64,000 nucleotides of DNA from Neopestalotiopsis rosae (GCA_023078685.1 JALGAS010000009.1:930001-994000), one strand, 5' to 3'. Positions 12,301-24,678 are shown, counted from the stretch's first letter. Translations and numbers: made by a program. Notes: generated from the sequence alone by a model not told the origin.

Positions 12301-15011
12301 TCCGTGGAGATACCGTGGCTTACATCAGCTTTCTTATACTGGGCAAATTTGATGCTTCCCTTTGTCCAGATCCTTTCTAGAAGGGCGCAACCAAAGACCG
12401 GTATATGATCAAGAAAAGACAAATCAAGAATTGACATGGAAACAATGACACGATTGTGCTGTTTCAGGCAGGAGTTTCCGACATTTCGCAGTCGCCGTTT
12501 CTTTTCACCGGTGGTTCAGTGACCGCTAATTGATGCTTTGTAATCATTATATTTCAAAATGCATGCATTGATTTGGATGCATACTAATCAGCCAAGAATA
12601 ATTCTCCCTGTGTTACATCGATGTCTATGCGCACGTCATGGAAGAAAAACTACAATGAAAAGAAAGGAAAAGAAGAAACAAAAATAAGGTCGCAAATAGA
12701 CGAATGAGTCACTGTTGGCATACATAGGTACAGATATGGACCGCAGCAAGTCAAGTACAAAGCAAAGGGCGTATATATTCCCTTGCACACTTTCCCACAC
12801 ACTGCCAAGATTGTCATTGGATGCAACCAGGCCTCATCCATGTCTACCGACGAGAGTAGCTTCTGCCCTGCGTGTCTGCAAGATCCAGGCCATGTCCGTT
12901 TTCCACAAGGCGAGTAGAATCTAATGCGGATCTAAAAGGATCGCCGCAAGCCTGGCCGCCTCGCTATGCCGATTCGGACATATCGGCAGGCTCGCCACAA
13001 CCGTTGCAGCCGGCCCTATCGGCGTTACACATGGTTTGTCCTATAGCTTCTCTGCATGAGTGTCGGAATAAGTCCCAAACTCTAAAGTCCGTGCTTGAAT
13101 TCATGGATATTCAATTGATTCAGTGGTTCTCCTGGCAAACACTGAGTCAGGAGGCTAGGTGACTATGATCATTGCCTAGAACATGAGTCTATACACGTAC
13201 TCCCCAAGATAACGAGTCCTTGGTTCCGGTGAAAATACCAATTATACCGCAATATGTACATCGCGTATGCCTACCTATACGATGCCTAGTACAAATCGCA
13301 TAGCTTCCTTGTCAATGCAAGGTGCGACGTGCTCGTAGTATTTCATCCAATGGCAATGCCAGTAATCATGAAGCCTGAAATTAATCGCAAACCTTGCAAA
13401 ACCGATCAAAAAAAAAAGCTTAAACGTTATGTTGGGGTCTCGTCAATCTCAGCGAGCTCAGGTAAACATGGGCAGCTTTCAATCGGAGTACTATACCGAA
13501 GCTATGGTCAGCTACCGCGCGTCCGACCGCGCCGCCCCCAACAAAATCAAGAACGGCGCGGGCGGCACACACTGGCACACTATTCGGCCGGCGCCAGTCC
13601 CGCTGACCTGCATTCAGAGAAAGCCGTCTGAGCCTCTTTGCCTTGAGCCTGCGCCACGAAGGTTTGAATGAATCAAGGTCTCCCAACTTCTTCGAAATAC
13701 AAATCGTCGTCCGCCACTCTTCTTTTCTTCTCTTCCCTTTCTATTCCTTTTTATCTGATGAAACGAGAGTGCCCGACTGGGTTTTCTTTTTTTTCTCCCT
13801 CTCTATTGGGGGAAACACTCCCGCGAATACTACCGGACATGGTGCATCATGATGCCTGGGCCATCAACTAGGTTAGGCCTGTTTCTCGTAAATGGAATCT
13901 GCCAGCACGCCTTTCGAAAACCCGTGTCGTCGAGACATATTCGAGATCATGCAAGGTCGTCCTTTTCACATTTGCCACTGCCATCGGTCAAGGCGACTAC
14001 GATTACGACGCTACGCTAACAGAGCGCAGCGTGAGCAAAGCAATGAAGTCTCGTATGGAGATTACCTAGGTTAGGTGACTCACGCCGCGGGCGAACACAT
14101 ACGCGCAAGCTATCCATCAGCACAATCATATATGGATGGTGCCATGGACCTTTTGTCCCTACGGGCTAGCACATGATACGTTGCGTTCAATATGCATCTG
14201 AGATTTTCGACAGCATGCTCCATGAAATGATTTTTTTGAATTTGAATGGAAAGCTTACACGCAGAAATAGTGACGAGGCGAGATGAAAGTCGAGCCGGCC
14301 GAGAGCTTTCTAGGTTGCGATTTCGATCGCCTTCGATGAGTTTCTACGCCTCCATGGCGGCCAACTACCAGAGAGCACTGGAAACTGCGGGAATTGGGAT
14401 GCTCTCTTGCCTCTTGAATTCGCTTTTCTCGCGGCAGTTGAGAGTGGCGATCAGGTAGTCCCAGCTCGTGCACCAATACGAGGCTGCGATACGCATGGGG
14501 CTCGCTGCTGGTGTTGTGGTACTGTCAAGCAGCTGGGAATAGCTTGAGTGAGGGTGCTTAGTCCGGAGTTATGGCAGGCAATAGACGGGGAGATATCCAG
14601 GCGCTTGAAGGTCTCTAGAAGCGTGTGGATCTGTATGCGAAAAGGTCTTCGACAGTATCAACAGCCCATGATCGCTATTCTACGCGAAACTGTTGAGAAC
14701 ATGGAAGTGAGAGTGAGGGGGGGGGGGGGGGGTTCATCCGAGTAGCGCCGATGCAATCTTTCGGGCGTGTGTGAGTTATCGTGAGGCATAGGCATCAAAA
14801 TCCTGAAAGTATTTTGGTATAACGCATAGATGGATGAAGTTGAAGACTGAGTAGAAATTCGATGTCAATTTACTTAGAGATTGGAGAGTTCCAGATTCAG
14901 AGATATAATATTTGCATTACCGTAAGAAATATGAATCGCAGATAATATTCTTCAAAGAAAGGGTATTTATTTTGAACACTCCATATATGTTGACCTGCTA
15001 TCTCTATGCCT
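9339..15011. other. 5.7-kb stretch with no recognisable gene
   Basis: I found no convincing gene. Open frames up to 133 codons occur on both strands, often antisense to each other, with no known motifs. Notable content: several copies of a CCTAGGT/TACCTAG motif (10283, 11950, 12018, 12061, 14063), pyrimidine-rich DNA at 13720-13800, and a run of 16 G at 14717-14732. The right end should include the 3' untranslated region of DBP10. A multi-exon gene with very short exons cannot be excluded. Confidence 0.45.
14717..14732. repeat. Homopolymer tract, 16 G
   Basis: Sixteen consecutive G bases, about 280 bp past the stop of DBP10. Like other long G or C runs, the length may vary between isolates or assemblies. 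Confidence 0.9.
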
Positions 15012-17785
15012 TTACTTCTTCCTGCTAGGTCTGGCGTTCTTCTCAAGTCTCTTCTGCTTGAGCTGTCTGGCCTTTCTAACATCCTCGGCGCCCTTGATTT
15101 CCCTCTTGTCGCCAGCACCATCCCTGAAGCGTCCGACTCTGTTCTCCTTGGCTTCGTTGACACGCTTCTTCCGTACATGGTAATCGTCTCTGAACTTGTC
15201 CGCTTCCTTGGGCGCCTTGACCATCTTGTGCTTGTATCTCGTGCCGCCAGCCTGACCTCCGGGGCCGTTGGGCATGATCTTTTCCTGTTCACCCACGCGC
15301 TGCATGTGCACGCGGTTGGACTTCTTCCACCTGTCGAAGCGGCCAGACTGGAACGAGGCGGCAATCTTGGCGCCGGATTCACCACGAATCAAGCGTGCTC
15401 CCTTACTGCCATCCTCGTCGTTGTCACGAGCGACATATCTGCGACTCTTTTGGTCCCAGCGCATCTTTGACCGTGTGGGCAATCCAAAGGCCTTGGCTCC
15501 CTCATCGGTGGTCAGGTCCATCGTCACGTCTCGTGCCGACTCGACAAAGTTGCCGCCGGAATGCACACCGTAACCTCGTTCCTCGGCGGCATTGATAGTT
15601 CGTGGTGTGTATGACATGAATACTTCAGAGTCTTGGAATGAGTTTGGATCCGCACCACCCGGCTTCTTGTTGTCTCCAACAGTGACTTCGAGTTCGGAGT
15701 CCGAGTCGTATTCCACAGCGGCCTGATCTTCCGCTTCAGAATCTTCTTCTCCAAAGCCATCGGCATCCGCTTCTTCCATCTCCGAGTCTTCGTCTGCCTC
15801 TTTCTCGGCCTCAGCCTTCTTCTTGACTTGGTTTCGGGGCGTGACTCGTTGCCTCAGGTTTCGCATAACCACTGCGGCTGTTCCATTAGCTACCTTGTTG
15901 CCGTTGACGAGTTTGCTCTCAAATATAGTCTCGGGCGGGCGATAGCCACTAATCCTGGCAAGCATTTCGGCCCTCGAGTTCTCCATGGCACTAGCATCCT
16001 TTCCAAATACAGGGTGCAACTCGACCCAAGCCTTTGAAGCCACAACTTCTCGTGCGCGTCTTGCACTCTGACTCGAGGCTGAATTTCTGGTCCTCATGTA
16101 GAGCTTCTCAGCCTTTTCCGATACTTTTCTGAGTGTGCTGATATCAACATCTTCCAGCAAAATCTTGTTCAACCACTCAACATTGGCCTCGACCTTGCTG
16201 CGCATGGGAGAGCCGACCACAACGTCGTCCGTGAACTTTGAGTCCTCGCCTTCTCGTCCGAGAACAAGTTTTTTTCCAAGAAACAATTGCAAATCAATCA
16301 AGTAAGGCGCATCGCTTTCTCTAACCAAGGAATAACTCCATCCTTTTTGGTCATTACGTGCTGTACGACCAACTCTGTGAACAAAGACCTTTGGTTGAGG
16401 CGGGAAGTCATAGTTGATGACGTTAGCCAACATGGGCATATCGATACCACGGGCAGCAACATCAGTGACAACCAGTATGTTCGACCGTCCTTGTCTAAAG
16501 TTTTCAACATGTTCCAGACGCGCAGTCTGGTCCAGGGAACCATAGACGTATGAAACGGCATATCCAGCCTCGTTCAGGAGCGATTGGAGATACTCGACGT
16601 GGTGTTTGGTTGCTGTAAAGACAATCGTCGAGTGCTCAGTTGGCTTGCCTCGGCCACCGCCCGCATTATCGCCTCGCTTCCTCTTCTTTGACTTCTTGTC
16701 GGCTTCCGTTTCGACGCCTTCGGGCAGACCAGGCGGCATCTTGATAAGGTCTTGAAGAATGTGCAACAGTGCTCCTTCTTTCTCTGCACCTTTGACGCTG
16801 AAGAAGGCGCTCTGAAGATTGGGCGAAACCTTGGATTCGGCGTCCAGTCTGACCAGACTGGGATCTTGCAGGCCAGCTCGTGCGAACTCAACCAGTGATG
16901 CCGGAAGTGTTGCAGAGAAAAGCAAAGTCTGTCGGTTCTGCGGCAAAGCGTGAAGAATTTCCGTCAACTGGGCAGCGAAACCCATCTCGAACAGTCGATC
17001 AGCCTCATCAAAGACCACATAGCGCATTGCTGATAGCTGCAGGTTCATTTCAATCTTGAGATGCAAGAATCGACCGGGCGTGGCAATGATGATATCGGGG
17101 TTCGAGGCGATGTCTCCGAATTGGTCCTCCATGCTGTCACCTCCCACTAGCAGAATAGTCTTCAGATCTGTGCCTCGGCCAAACTCCTTCACCACCTTCA
17201 TTGTTTGAAGAGCAAGTTCACGAGAAGGCGACAGGATCAAGGCTCTCGAGCCGACGGTCGGACTATGCGCTTTCAAGCGCTCAATCATGGGAATGACGAA
17301 GGCGGCAGTCTTTCCCGAACCGGTTCTAGCCATACCGACGACGTCTTTCCGTTCCATGATCAACGGGATGGCCTTGCGCTGAATAGGCGTGGGCTGCTTG
17401 AAACCCTTCTTCGCAATCGATCGCAACATATTGGCATTAAGTCCTATGAAGAGTCAGTCGCGCTCCCATCCAGTCTCGATCAAGACGCTTGTGTAGACAT
17501 ACCCATGGCCTGGAAACCTCCGCCCTTCTTGACGGAATTGCCCTTGACATTGGTGTTTTTCCTGAAAGAAGCAGCCTGCTTCAGCGCGATGAAGGCTGCA
17601 TCGCCGTCCGCGTCGTCGCCATCTTCGTCGGCGTCAAGGATTCCACCAGCGTCGAAACCGAATCCATCCTTTAGGTGGCTGGCCTGGAATCCAGTCTTGT
17701 CGTCGTCAGCGCCGTCTGTAAACAGGGAACCGAGAATGTCGACTTCGGCCTCGGATTGTGCCGGCGAGGCAGCGCGTCGAGGCAT
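15012..17785 (-). CDS. DBP10: ATP-dependent RNA helicase Dbp10 (DEAD box)
   Basis: Two exons, 17785-17503 and 17443-15012, joined across a 59-bp GTATGT...TAG intron, give 904 residues. The Q motif spans the join (GGFQAMGLNANML, then [16 protein letters not shown]). Next come Walker A in [20 protein letters not shown], the DEAD box near residue 240 ([13 protein letters not shown]), SAT near 271 (LLFSATLP) and motif [10 protein letters not shown]. The C-terminal third has acidic stretches and the segment [20 protein letters not shown] typical of the DBP10 C-terminal domain, then a Lys/Arg-rich tail. In yeast and humans (DDX54) this nucleolar helicase acts in assembly of the 60S ribosomal subunit. 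It is divergent to the J-protein gene, with 386 bp between start codons. Confidence 0.97.
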
Positions 17786-18171
17786 GGTCGAGAATCGTCG
17801 GCTGTCTCTTTGGGCAAAGTGTGCTGTTGAGAGATGCAAGATGAACTTCTACCAATAACTTTTCCTGGCGACCGGCCTTTGGCGTGCCGTGCTACAACTT
17901 TTTTTCAGAGGTGGTGGGGCTTATCGCAGCTTCCCCCATTGCGACAGGGATGCTTATCGAGTTGCATTAACGCCGCTAAACCCCTTCCTTGGCAAAGACC
18001 TGGAGGCGTCGCCCGCCGCCCCATCAGCGACCCCAGATCAACGCTCTTCCTGGTCTTGGTCCTCTTTGACTTGAACCTTAGATTCATATTCACTCCATCT
18101 CCCGTCCCCGTCGCCCATCCCTCTTTTGACTCTGCTCCGTCTTGAGCGCACGCACATCAGACCTCTTGAAG
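17786..18171. promoter_or_regulatory. Shared divergent promoter of DBP10 and the J-protein gene
   Basis: The 386 bp between the two divergent start codons must hold both promoters. I see a CCAAT-type sequence (ACCAATAAC, near 17851), a T-rich run near 17899-17905, and pyrimidine-rich DNA before the plus-strand gene. No TATA box is clear. Co-regulation is possible but not shown. Confidence 0.5.
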
Positions 18172-18997
18172 ATGGCTGCCGATATACCCAAGGATCCCAA
18201 GGACCTTGCCCAAGAGGACAAGGATGCCCTCGATCTTCTGGCTTCAGAAGCCAAGGAGTTTGAAAAGGCAAGTACAATCAATCCCCCTTCTGAGCCAAGC
18301 TATCGCACGCGACCAGCCGAGGCGCATTTGTCTGCTCGCCCACCTACCGATATTCACCGCGCTATGTTCATGACAGAATCACTAACATTATACTCACCTC
18401 TAGGATGCAGAGATCGACCGTATCCTCAAGGCGTTCCGGCTTGACGCCTACGCCGTACTGGACCTGAACCCCGGTGTGCCCGATTCGGACATCAAGAACA
18501 CGTACCGCAAAAAGTCGCTGCTCATCCACCCGGACAAGACGCGGAACCCGCAGGCGCCCGACGCCTTTGACCGGCTCAAGAAGGCGCAGACGGAGCTTAT
18601 GGACGAGAAGCACCGCGCCCGCCTCGACGAGTCCATTGCCGACGCCCGCATGCTGCTCATCCGCGAGAACAAGTGGACCGTCGACTCCCCCGAGCTCAAG
18701 ACGCCCGAGTTCGCCGCCAAGTGGCGCATCAAGGCCCGCGAGGTCCTCATTGACGACGAGCACCGCCGCCGCCGCCAGCTCAAGGCCCAGATGCAGGAGG
18801 AGGGTCGCGAGCAGAAGCGACAGGAGGAGGAGATCGATGAGCGCAAGCGCAAGCGCCAACACGAGCAAGATTGGGAGGCCACCAGAGATCAGAGGATAGA
18901 CTCGTGGCGCCAGTTCGCGAAAGGGAAGAGCGGTAGTAGTGGCGGCGGCGAGGATGGTGGGAAGAAAAAGAAGAAGAAGCTCAAGCCTATTGGATGA
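18172..18997 (+). CDS. spf31: J-domain protein, Spf31/DNAJC8-like splicing-associated factor
   Basis: Two exons, 18172-18267 and 18404-18997, give 229 residues. The intron has a GC donor (AAG|GCAAGT) and a CTCTAG acceptor; only this pairing keeps the frame, giving KEFEK-DAEIDRILKAF. The J domain covers about residues 45-105 with the HPD tripeptide in LLIHPDKTRN. It is followed by a long charged helical region (KWRIKAREVLIDDEHRRRR and a run of E, K and R) and a lysine-rich end (KKKKKKLKPIG). This order (J domain near the N-terminus, then a coiled, basic C-terminal part) matches human DNAJC8 and fission yeast Spf31, which associate with the spliceosome. Role in this organism is inferred from family. 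It faces MLH1 tail to tail, about 510 bp apart. Confidence 0.85.
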
Positions 18998-19506
18998 GCT
19001 GGAGTCGGCGATTTGTTTGCGGAGGAAGCAAATGCTTAGACATTGATATTGACACTTGGTTCAGGCAGAAAGGATGAGCCCCTCGTGGCCACTCGAAGGC
19101 GTCAACCCGGACAGAACATTAACCATGACACAAACAAGGACATCAAAGCAAGAGATGTGAGTTCATTTGATAGGAACCCAATTTGTTTATATCTAACACC
19201 CTTAGAAAGCCGGCGTCTGGATCGGACCTTTGCCGTGTTCTCTACATTGCCCCTGCCTCGACATTTCCACATAATATTCATCATCAGATCGGCTGTTGAT
19301 AAGAATGAGGTAAGTTCTGACAAAGCTTCGTGTGATGTGATAGAACATGTGAAGGTGTATGACCGACTGCCTGTGTGATTTTGGCTACTTTCCAGCAACT
19401 ATAGCTATGTGGTTTCTTTTTACCAGCTACTCGCAAGTCCCAGCAGATCATTTTGTCTCTACATATTTAGGCGATCGCCTCATTTTCCTAAGCCGTGCCA
19501 TATCTC
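18998..19506. other. Convergent intergenic region, J-protein and MLH1
   Basis: This is the 3' side of both flanking genes. No gene, repeat or clear structure is seen; the open frames of about 100 codons are antisense overlaps without motifs. Confidence 0.55.
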
Positions 19507-21810
19507 TCAACATCGTTCAAAGACTCGATAGAGACCTTTTAGGTCTGCCAACTCCAAAACGCCCCCTTTCATGAGTGATTTCGTAGCAACCAGCCTAGCC
19601 TTGAAGGCTGGAAAGAATACGTGCTCAACAGCACGCCGTACATGTGCTCGCCTTGACTTTATTTCTTCGGAGATATTTTCGGCCTGGAGCTGCTCGGCGT
19701 TGCCTGGCAGTGGCGGCAGCTGCTCAGGAACGTAGAAACTCGCCAGTTCTCGTAAGAATGTCTCGAAACAGCCGCGTTCATCGTTCCAATCGACGTGAGG
19801 TCCAAGACGAAGCAGAAATTGCGGCAGCTTGGCCATGGACGGGGTATATCCCTTGGAAAGGAGTGGTATGCTGAGCAGTTCGCCGTCTGGCGTTACTTCA
19901 AAGCTGAAGTACTCGAGAAGCATTTCCCGTCGCTCGATCAACTGCTCTGCTACAGTATTGACCACGTCCTCGACGTCAAAATCATCGTCCTCGGCCAGTT
20001 CACCATCTGCAGCAGTGGCCTTCTCACGTTCAGCTGCGATAGTCAAGATCTCGCGCAGGTCCAGCGATGGCTGGAAGCGTATCGTGCCAAAGTTACCAAA
20101 ATCTGTCAGTCCCACTTGGTAGAAGTACTCGTAGCAAGCACGGCCATAGTCAACCAGGTAGAGCTTGACGCCTCCCTGCATCGCTGCTAGCCGTCGTCGC
20201 TCATCGACAATTCCAACAAAGGTGTGACCGGCAAAGATCTCTGTGAGGGAATGATGCATATCATCGCGTACTGTTGCCCTCAAGTCCCGCACACTCGTCA
20301 AGCGGCAAACCACGGCCTCGCGATCCGAGTGCTCATACTCGGGTTCCATACCATCCACTTGTTCTCCGATCGACTCTTCCCTGTTCGTGGGCTGGAACAT
20401 GCTGGTAATTTTTCGGAGCGAGGAATCGGTGCGCACCAGGTTGTTCTCATACGGCTTTGCAGATGCCTTGCCCTTGGCAGCCGCTTTCTTAGTCGCGCCA
20501 TCCACATCAGACTGAGTTGCATCACTTGGCAGAACCGTACCAGGTAGCAAGGTTTGTGTCAAAAAGGTGCGGCTGGTGTCAACGGCCGCAAGTTTGTCGC
20601 GGATATTCTCGCAAATTGACTGTATGATTTCATCTTCATTGAGAAAATTGACTTCTCGTTTTGTAGGATGCACATTGACATCTACACGCTGTGGGTCAAT
20701 TTCGAGGTTCAGGTAGACAAAGGGATGCCCATGTTTAGGAAGGAATGTCGAGTATGTCTGCTCTACAGCCTTCTTGATGTTGGATGACTCGACCGAGCGG
20801 TGATTGATAAAGAGCAGTAGAGTTGTCTTCTTGATGTGGTAATTCGCGTTAGTTGCCAGACCTTCGGCTTTGAATCCATAGCGATCATCCGAGACGGAAA
20901 ACTCGATCAGTTCGTTCGCCACGCTTCCGCCATGTATCTGACGGATGCGGTCGACGGTCGATGAGCCTGATTGGACAGCAATCGACGTTCCCGAATCACC
21001 ATGCTTCTTGCAGGAAAACGCGACACCCTGACAGTGGATCGCATATCTTCCAACCATGTCAATGATCTTGTTATACTCTTCCGAGGGTGATCGGAAAGCT
21101 CTTCGTCGTGTAGGAACATTGTAGAATAGATCTTCTACTGTGATTTGCGTGCCATTTCGCCCGGCCACGGGCTTTGGCTCCGCGGACTGGCCAGGCTTTG
21201 CGGGTGCCAGCTTGCCGCTATCGTAATGGGCACGCCAGGCACAGTTGGAGTCCTTTGTTTTTGTAGTCACCTGCAAATGCGCAATGTGGCTGATGCTGGC
21301 AAGCGCCTCGCCGCGAAAGCCGTACGTGGCGATGCTACCCAAGTCCTCAAACTTTTTGAGTTTCGACGTGGTAAACCTCTCGCATAGTATGTCCAGATCC
21401 TCTTTCTACAGAAAATCGAGTCAGAGAAACAGTGCCCGGGTGATATGCATTCAATCAAGGAAACTCACCTCAATACCGTGGCCATTATCGGTAATCTGGA
21501 GCAGCTTGAGACCACCCTCCTTGACCAGGACCTCGAGCGAGGTGGAGCCGGCATCGACCGCATTTTCGATCAATTCCTTCAAAGCATGTACAGGTGCCAC
21601 AATGATCTCGCCTGCTGCGATCTTGTTTACGACATCGGGATCTAGAGCCTGCAGGGCCCGCGTCTGGTTAGCCTTGCCATCCCACAAGGCAGATAAATGC
21701 AATCAACCCAGTCTGACCTTGATTCGACGAGGGGCCACTTCGGCCAATGAATCCTCTTCCGCCTTCCTCTTGGTACCCCTAGGGCTGTCGATTTCCATGT
21801 CATCCGCCAT
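19507..21810 (-). CDS. MLH1: DNA mismatch repair protein Mlh1 (MutL homologue)
   Basis: Three exons, 21810-21718, 21648-21469 and 21405-19507, give 723 residues. The N-terminal GHL ATPase motifs are complete: [15 protein letters not shown] (motif I, Glu and Asn present), [11 protein letters not shown] (motif II) and [11 protein letters not shown] (motif III, about residue 119). The MutL-type transducer segment follows ([19 protein letters not shown]). The C-terminal dimerisation domain ends in the family-specific FERC. Mlh1 pairs with Pms1 or Mlh3 to act after MutS-type mismatch recognition in the nucleus. The first intron (69 bp) lies just before the start of the conserved core. The ATG at 21810 is in frame with a short acidic and basic leader containing TKRKAEED. 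Upstream is an ACGCGAAA cell-cycle-type box. Confidence 0.97.
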
Positions 21811-23878
21811 TTTTTGGATTCCCCTTAACGTGACAAGGGTGTATGTCTTTTGGGATGGAGGTCGGGGCGTATAATGGGAACGGCGCGACCCGCGTATAGA
21901 CCCGGACGCTGAAAAGAGCTTCTAGGCGCACGTTTCGCGTTCAGTGTTCTGGTCGCGCACTCAACCTGGAGTGAGGTGATGGTCTCGCCAGAAATTTCGT
22001 TTCTACAGCAGCCAAAGATTTGTCGTTCCAATTAATTCATAGCCATCAGACGCGCATCGGTTGCGCTTGCCAACTCGCAAAGATTGATGTTCCTTGGGTC
22101 ACATGACAGGCAGCTGCCTTGGACATTTCCAACTTGGATAGAGGGTGAATACCTAGCAGCACTAAGACGCCCCCAACCAATTGAGCCTTATGGCGCTGGG
22201 GTCGAGAGCGGGGCCCTGTCGAGTTGGTCCCTATCACTCCTCCACGCCGTTTACTATTCTCCATATTATGTACCATCATTTCTATTCTTGGCGCAAATTG
22301 CCAAAATGACTACAAAGATAGAACGAAATTTAGTCATACACGGAAATGTAAGATATTTGATTTTGGATATATTTTTTTTTCGATTCTACGTGACGATACG
22401 GGATCCGGCTGGACTCTGCAACTTCCGCGCATTCAATGGCCGAAAGACGTGTAATAAAGAGTGCCTTACACCTTTCTACCAATCAGCCACCTAGGCACTT
22501 TTACATCCGAAAAGCTGCGGTAAAAAAAAGCTTCCTTGCCCGGTTTTCTCCTTCTTCGAATTTTCGCTTTCAGGTTCGTAGATATACTACACATTGTTAT
22601 CATGTTGGGCTGTCGCGTGACACCGGTGCGCATTATGGATAGAAGAAGCCATGAGGAAGCACGTATTACACACGCTTATCGCGAGTGTGGGAAACCTCGA
22701 GTCCAGCCCGCCAGGACCCTTCAGTAGTGGAGCAAACTGGTTTATGGGCGAGATTACATATATTTACCATCAGTTCATGCCACAGCATGGGGATTATGGG
22801 AGACTATTTTTCAGCCCCTCGGATATTTTGGGGGCCGGCAGAGCCAGAGCCTTATCGGCACAGCTGACCCTGCCGACCTGCTCAGCCCGAAGGCTGGGGA
22901 ATTTGGGTTCGAATCCTTCTGCTATGAATATTGAAACGGTTACCCGTAGCGCAAGGGCCCTAGAGCAGGCTTGTGAAGTAGGAATCGTCAATAATAGTGA
23001 CTGGGCCTATGGGTGTTTTCGTTTTGGCGAAATGGGCGTCCTCTTTCTCACTTACTATGCGCACGAGGCTGTGGATGTCAACACCTATGGTGGGAAGTGT
23101 GACATCCCGAGCTCTCATCAAACATACTATTCAGATACTCTCAGGATACTTAATATTATCGTTCAAACAGTCCTTGCGGGTTTTGCATTCAGCGCCAGCT
23201 TTCGGCTCTGGGCATTCTGGCAGAACTCCGGAGCCAATGAGGAAAGAATGTGTGACAAGACACGTGGGAAAGGCTGCACCATTCTCCATCAATGGTTGCA
23301 TAAATTTGATGGATTTTGACAAGATCTTCCAGGCCAAAATCGGCTGACATCCTGACCCTGCTGTCAGCAGGTTCACCTGAGAACCACATTGGTCATATCT
23401 CTGCGCCATCGCTGGCCTTGATATTGAACCCCAAGAGACAACCCGTTTCTCCAGCTCCGTCATTATATCTTGTACCATCCAAGTATTATATCGAGACGTC
23501 TTATATGGGACTTTTTTATCATGGGTAGGAAGAAGATGGATCCCGTGCCGCGCTGACTTGGGGTCCCTGTCTGATGTGAGGCTGAACTTGGGGGTTCTAA
23601 CTGGGGGTGAACCAGCATCAGGGCGCAGTAATCGAGGCATTCTCCAGTCTAGATCTGATGATAGTTTCACTGCAAAAATTGCCACCTACATCATGTTTGC
23701 GATCACTTGAGATGGGAATAGACAAGGTTCAAGTTCCAGGTAAGGGTAGTAGTGTTGGCGGCCTCAAGCCTGGGATTGCATTAAATCCATCATATAAACA
23801 ATGCTGTCAGGCATCAGATCATGACATGAGAAGAGCAAAAGAAAGATATCTCAATCACAACGAACCCAGATCAATCAT
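21811..23878. other. Intergenic, MLH1 promoter plus 1.8 kb without a clear gene
   Basis: The first 200 bp is the MLH1 promoter. The rest contains a plus-strand frame of 222 codons (22651-23319) and an antisense frame of 184 codons (23131-23685). Neither resembles a known family and they overlap, so I do not call either as a gene. A tRNA B-box-like sequence near 22908 does not fold into a tRNA. Confidence 0.45.
21931..21940 (-). promoter_or_regulatory. MBF/SBF-type box (ACGCGAAA) upstream of MLH1
   Basis: On the minus strand the sequence ACGCGAAACG lies 121-130 bp before the MLH1 start codon. It combines the ACGCG core of MluI cell-cycle boxes with the CGCGAAA core of Swi4/6-type boxes. In yeasts such sites drive G1/S expression of replication and repair genes. 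The site is seen; its use here is inferred. Confidence 0.45.
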
Positions 23879-24678
23879 ATGTCGTCCCCGGCACAGAATC
23901 GAAGTCAGGCTCGACCAGTCGAGGAGGGCGAAGGGTCGACAAGGGCGGTTCGAGGTTCGCCAGGGCCTTTGAGTAGTAACGGCGATGATGAAAATAATTC
24001 GTCGACAACTGCATTGCCAGCAAGCCAGAAGTAAGTCATTCCACAAGAAAAAAATATAGGAACTCGAAAGAAAAAAAACGAAGCATCAAGGCAGAAAAGG
24101 ACACTGCTAAGATTATGTCAGCACCACGGGTGGAAGCCCCCGACCAAAGCATTTGACGCGTGCTGTGGTCCGCCAAGTCCAGGGTATCCAACGTGGACAT
24201 GATCAGCCAATTTCGACCACGGACGAAATTCTCAACTGTAATAATGACAGTCTATTCCGCGGCCTCACCCCACCTCCCGTAAGCATCTTCTTATTTCGTT
24301 TTTCCAGTCTTTCGAAACCATAATGCGAGCAATTCAAATTCAACTTCAAAAAGCGCAGTCTGACTGGCTACAGCCGCCAGCTAGCCACGCCTTACCCTTT
24401 CCCGTACATTCAAGGACAGGAAACTGACTCTTGGAAATTCTTAGTGGCCATCGGATTTGATACCACATAAAAAGAGACCCAGGTCTTTCGAAGAGATTCT
24501 CAGCGACAAAGGCCCGGGAGCCCAAGACAAGTTGTCGGTCGAACTCGACGAGATAGAGATGGCCAGTGCCCCCAGTGACAGCAAGAAGAGGAAGGTGGAG
24601 CTTACACATCGCGCAAGACAAGATGAAGCTGGGCCTTCAAGTCGGCCGGATGACAGGGAGGGACGCTCGGAAAAGTGA
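23879..24678 (+). CDS. Probable small nuclear-type protein, three exons, no family recognised
   Basis: I predict exons 23879-24030, 24122-24278 and 24445-24678, totalling 181 codons with matching phases. Exon 1 ends at a GTAAGT donor after TALPASQ. Exon 2 reads TTGGSPRPKHLTRAVVRQVQ... and ends LFRGLTPPP at GTAAGC. Exon 3 follows TTAG and reads WPSDLIPHKKRPRSFEEIL, then SKKRKVEL, ending in a charged tail. The Lys/Arg clusters (HKKRPR, KKRKV) look like nuclear localisation signals. The protein is Ser-, Asp- and Glu-rich and probably mostly disordered. No domain is recognised and no function is proposed. Support is only frame continuity over three exons and good splice signals. The 166-bp second intron is long for this window. 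It could be a lineage-specific gene or a chance assembly. Confidence 0.45.

Noticed and set aside
22905..22925. tRNA-like B box (GGTTCGAATCC)
   Set aside because: The T stem pairs at only about three of five positions and no acceptor stem or A box lies at the right distance.
24279..24307. 29-nt intron alternative (GTAAGC...TTTCCAG) in the orphan gene
   Set aside because: Too short for a fungal intron, and the downstream frame closes quickly; the 166-nt choice keeps a long frame.
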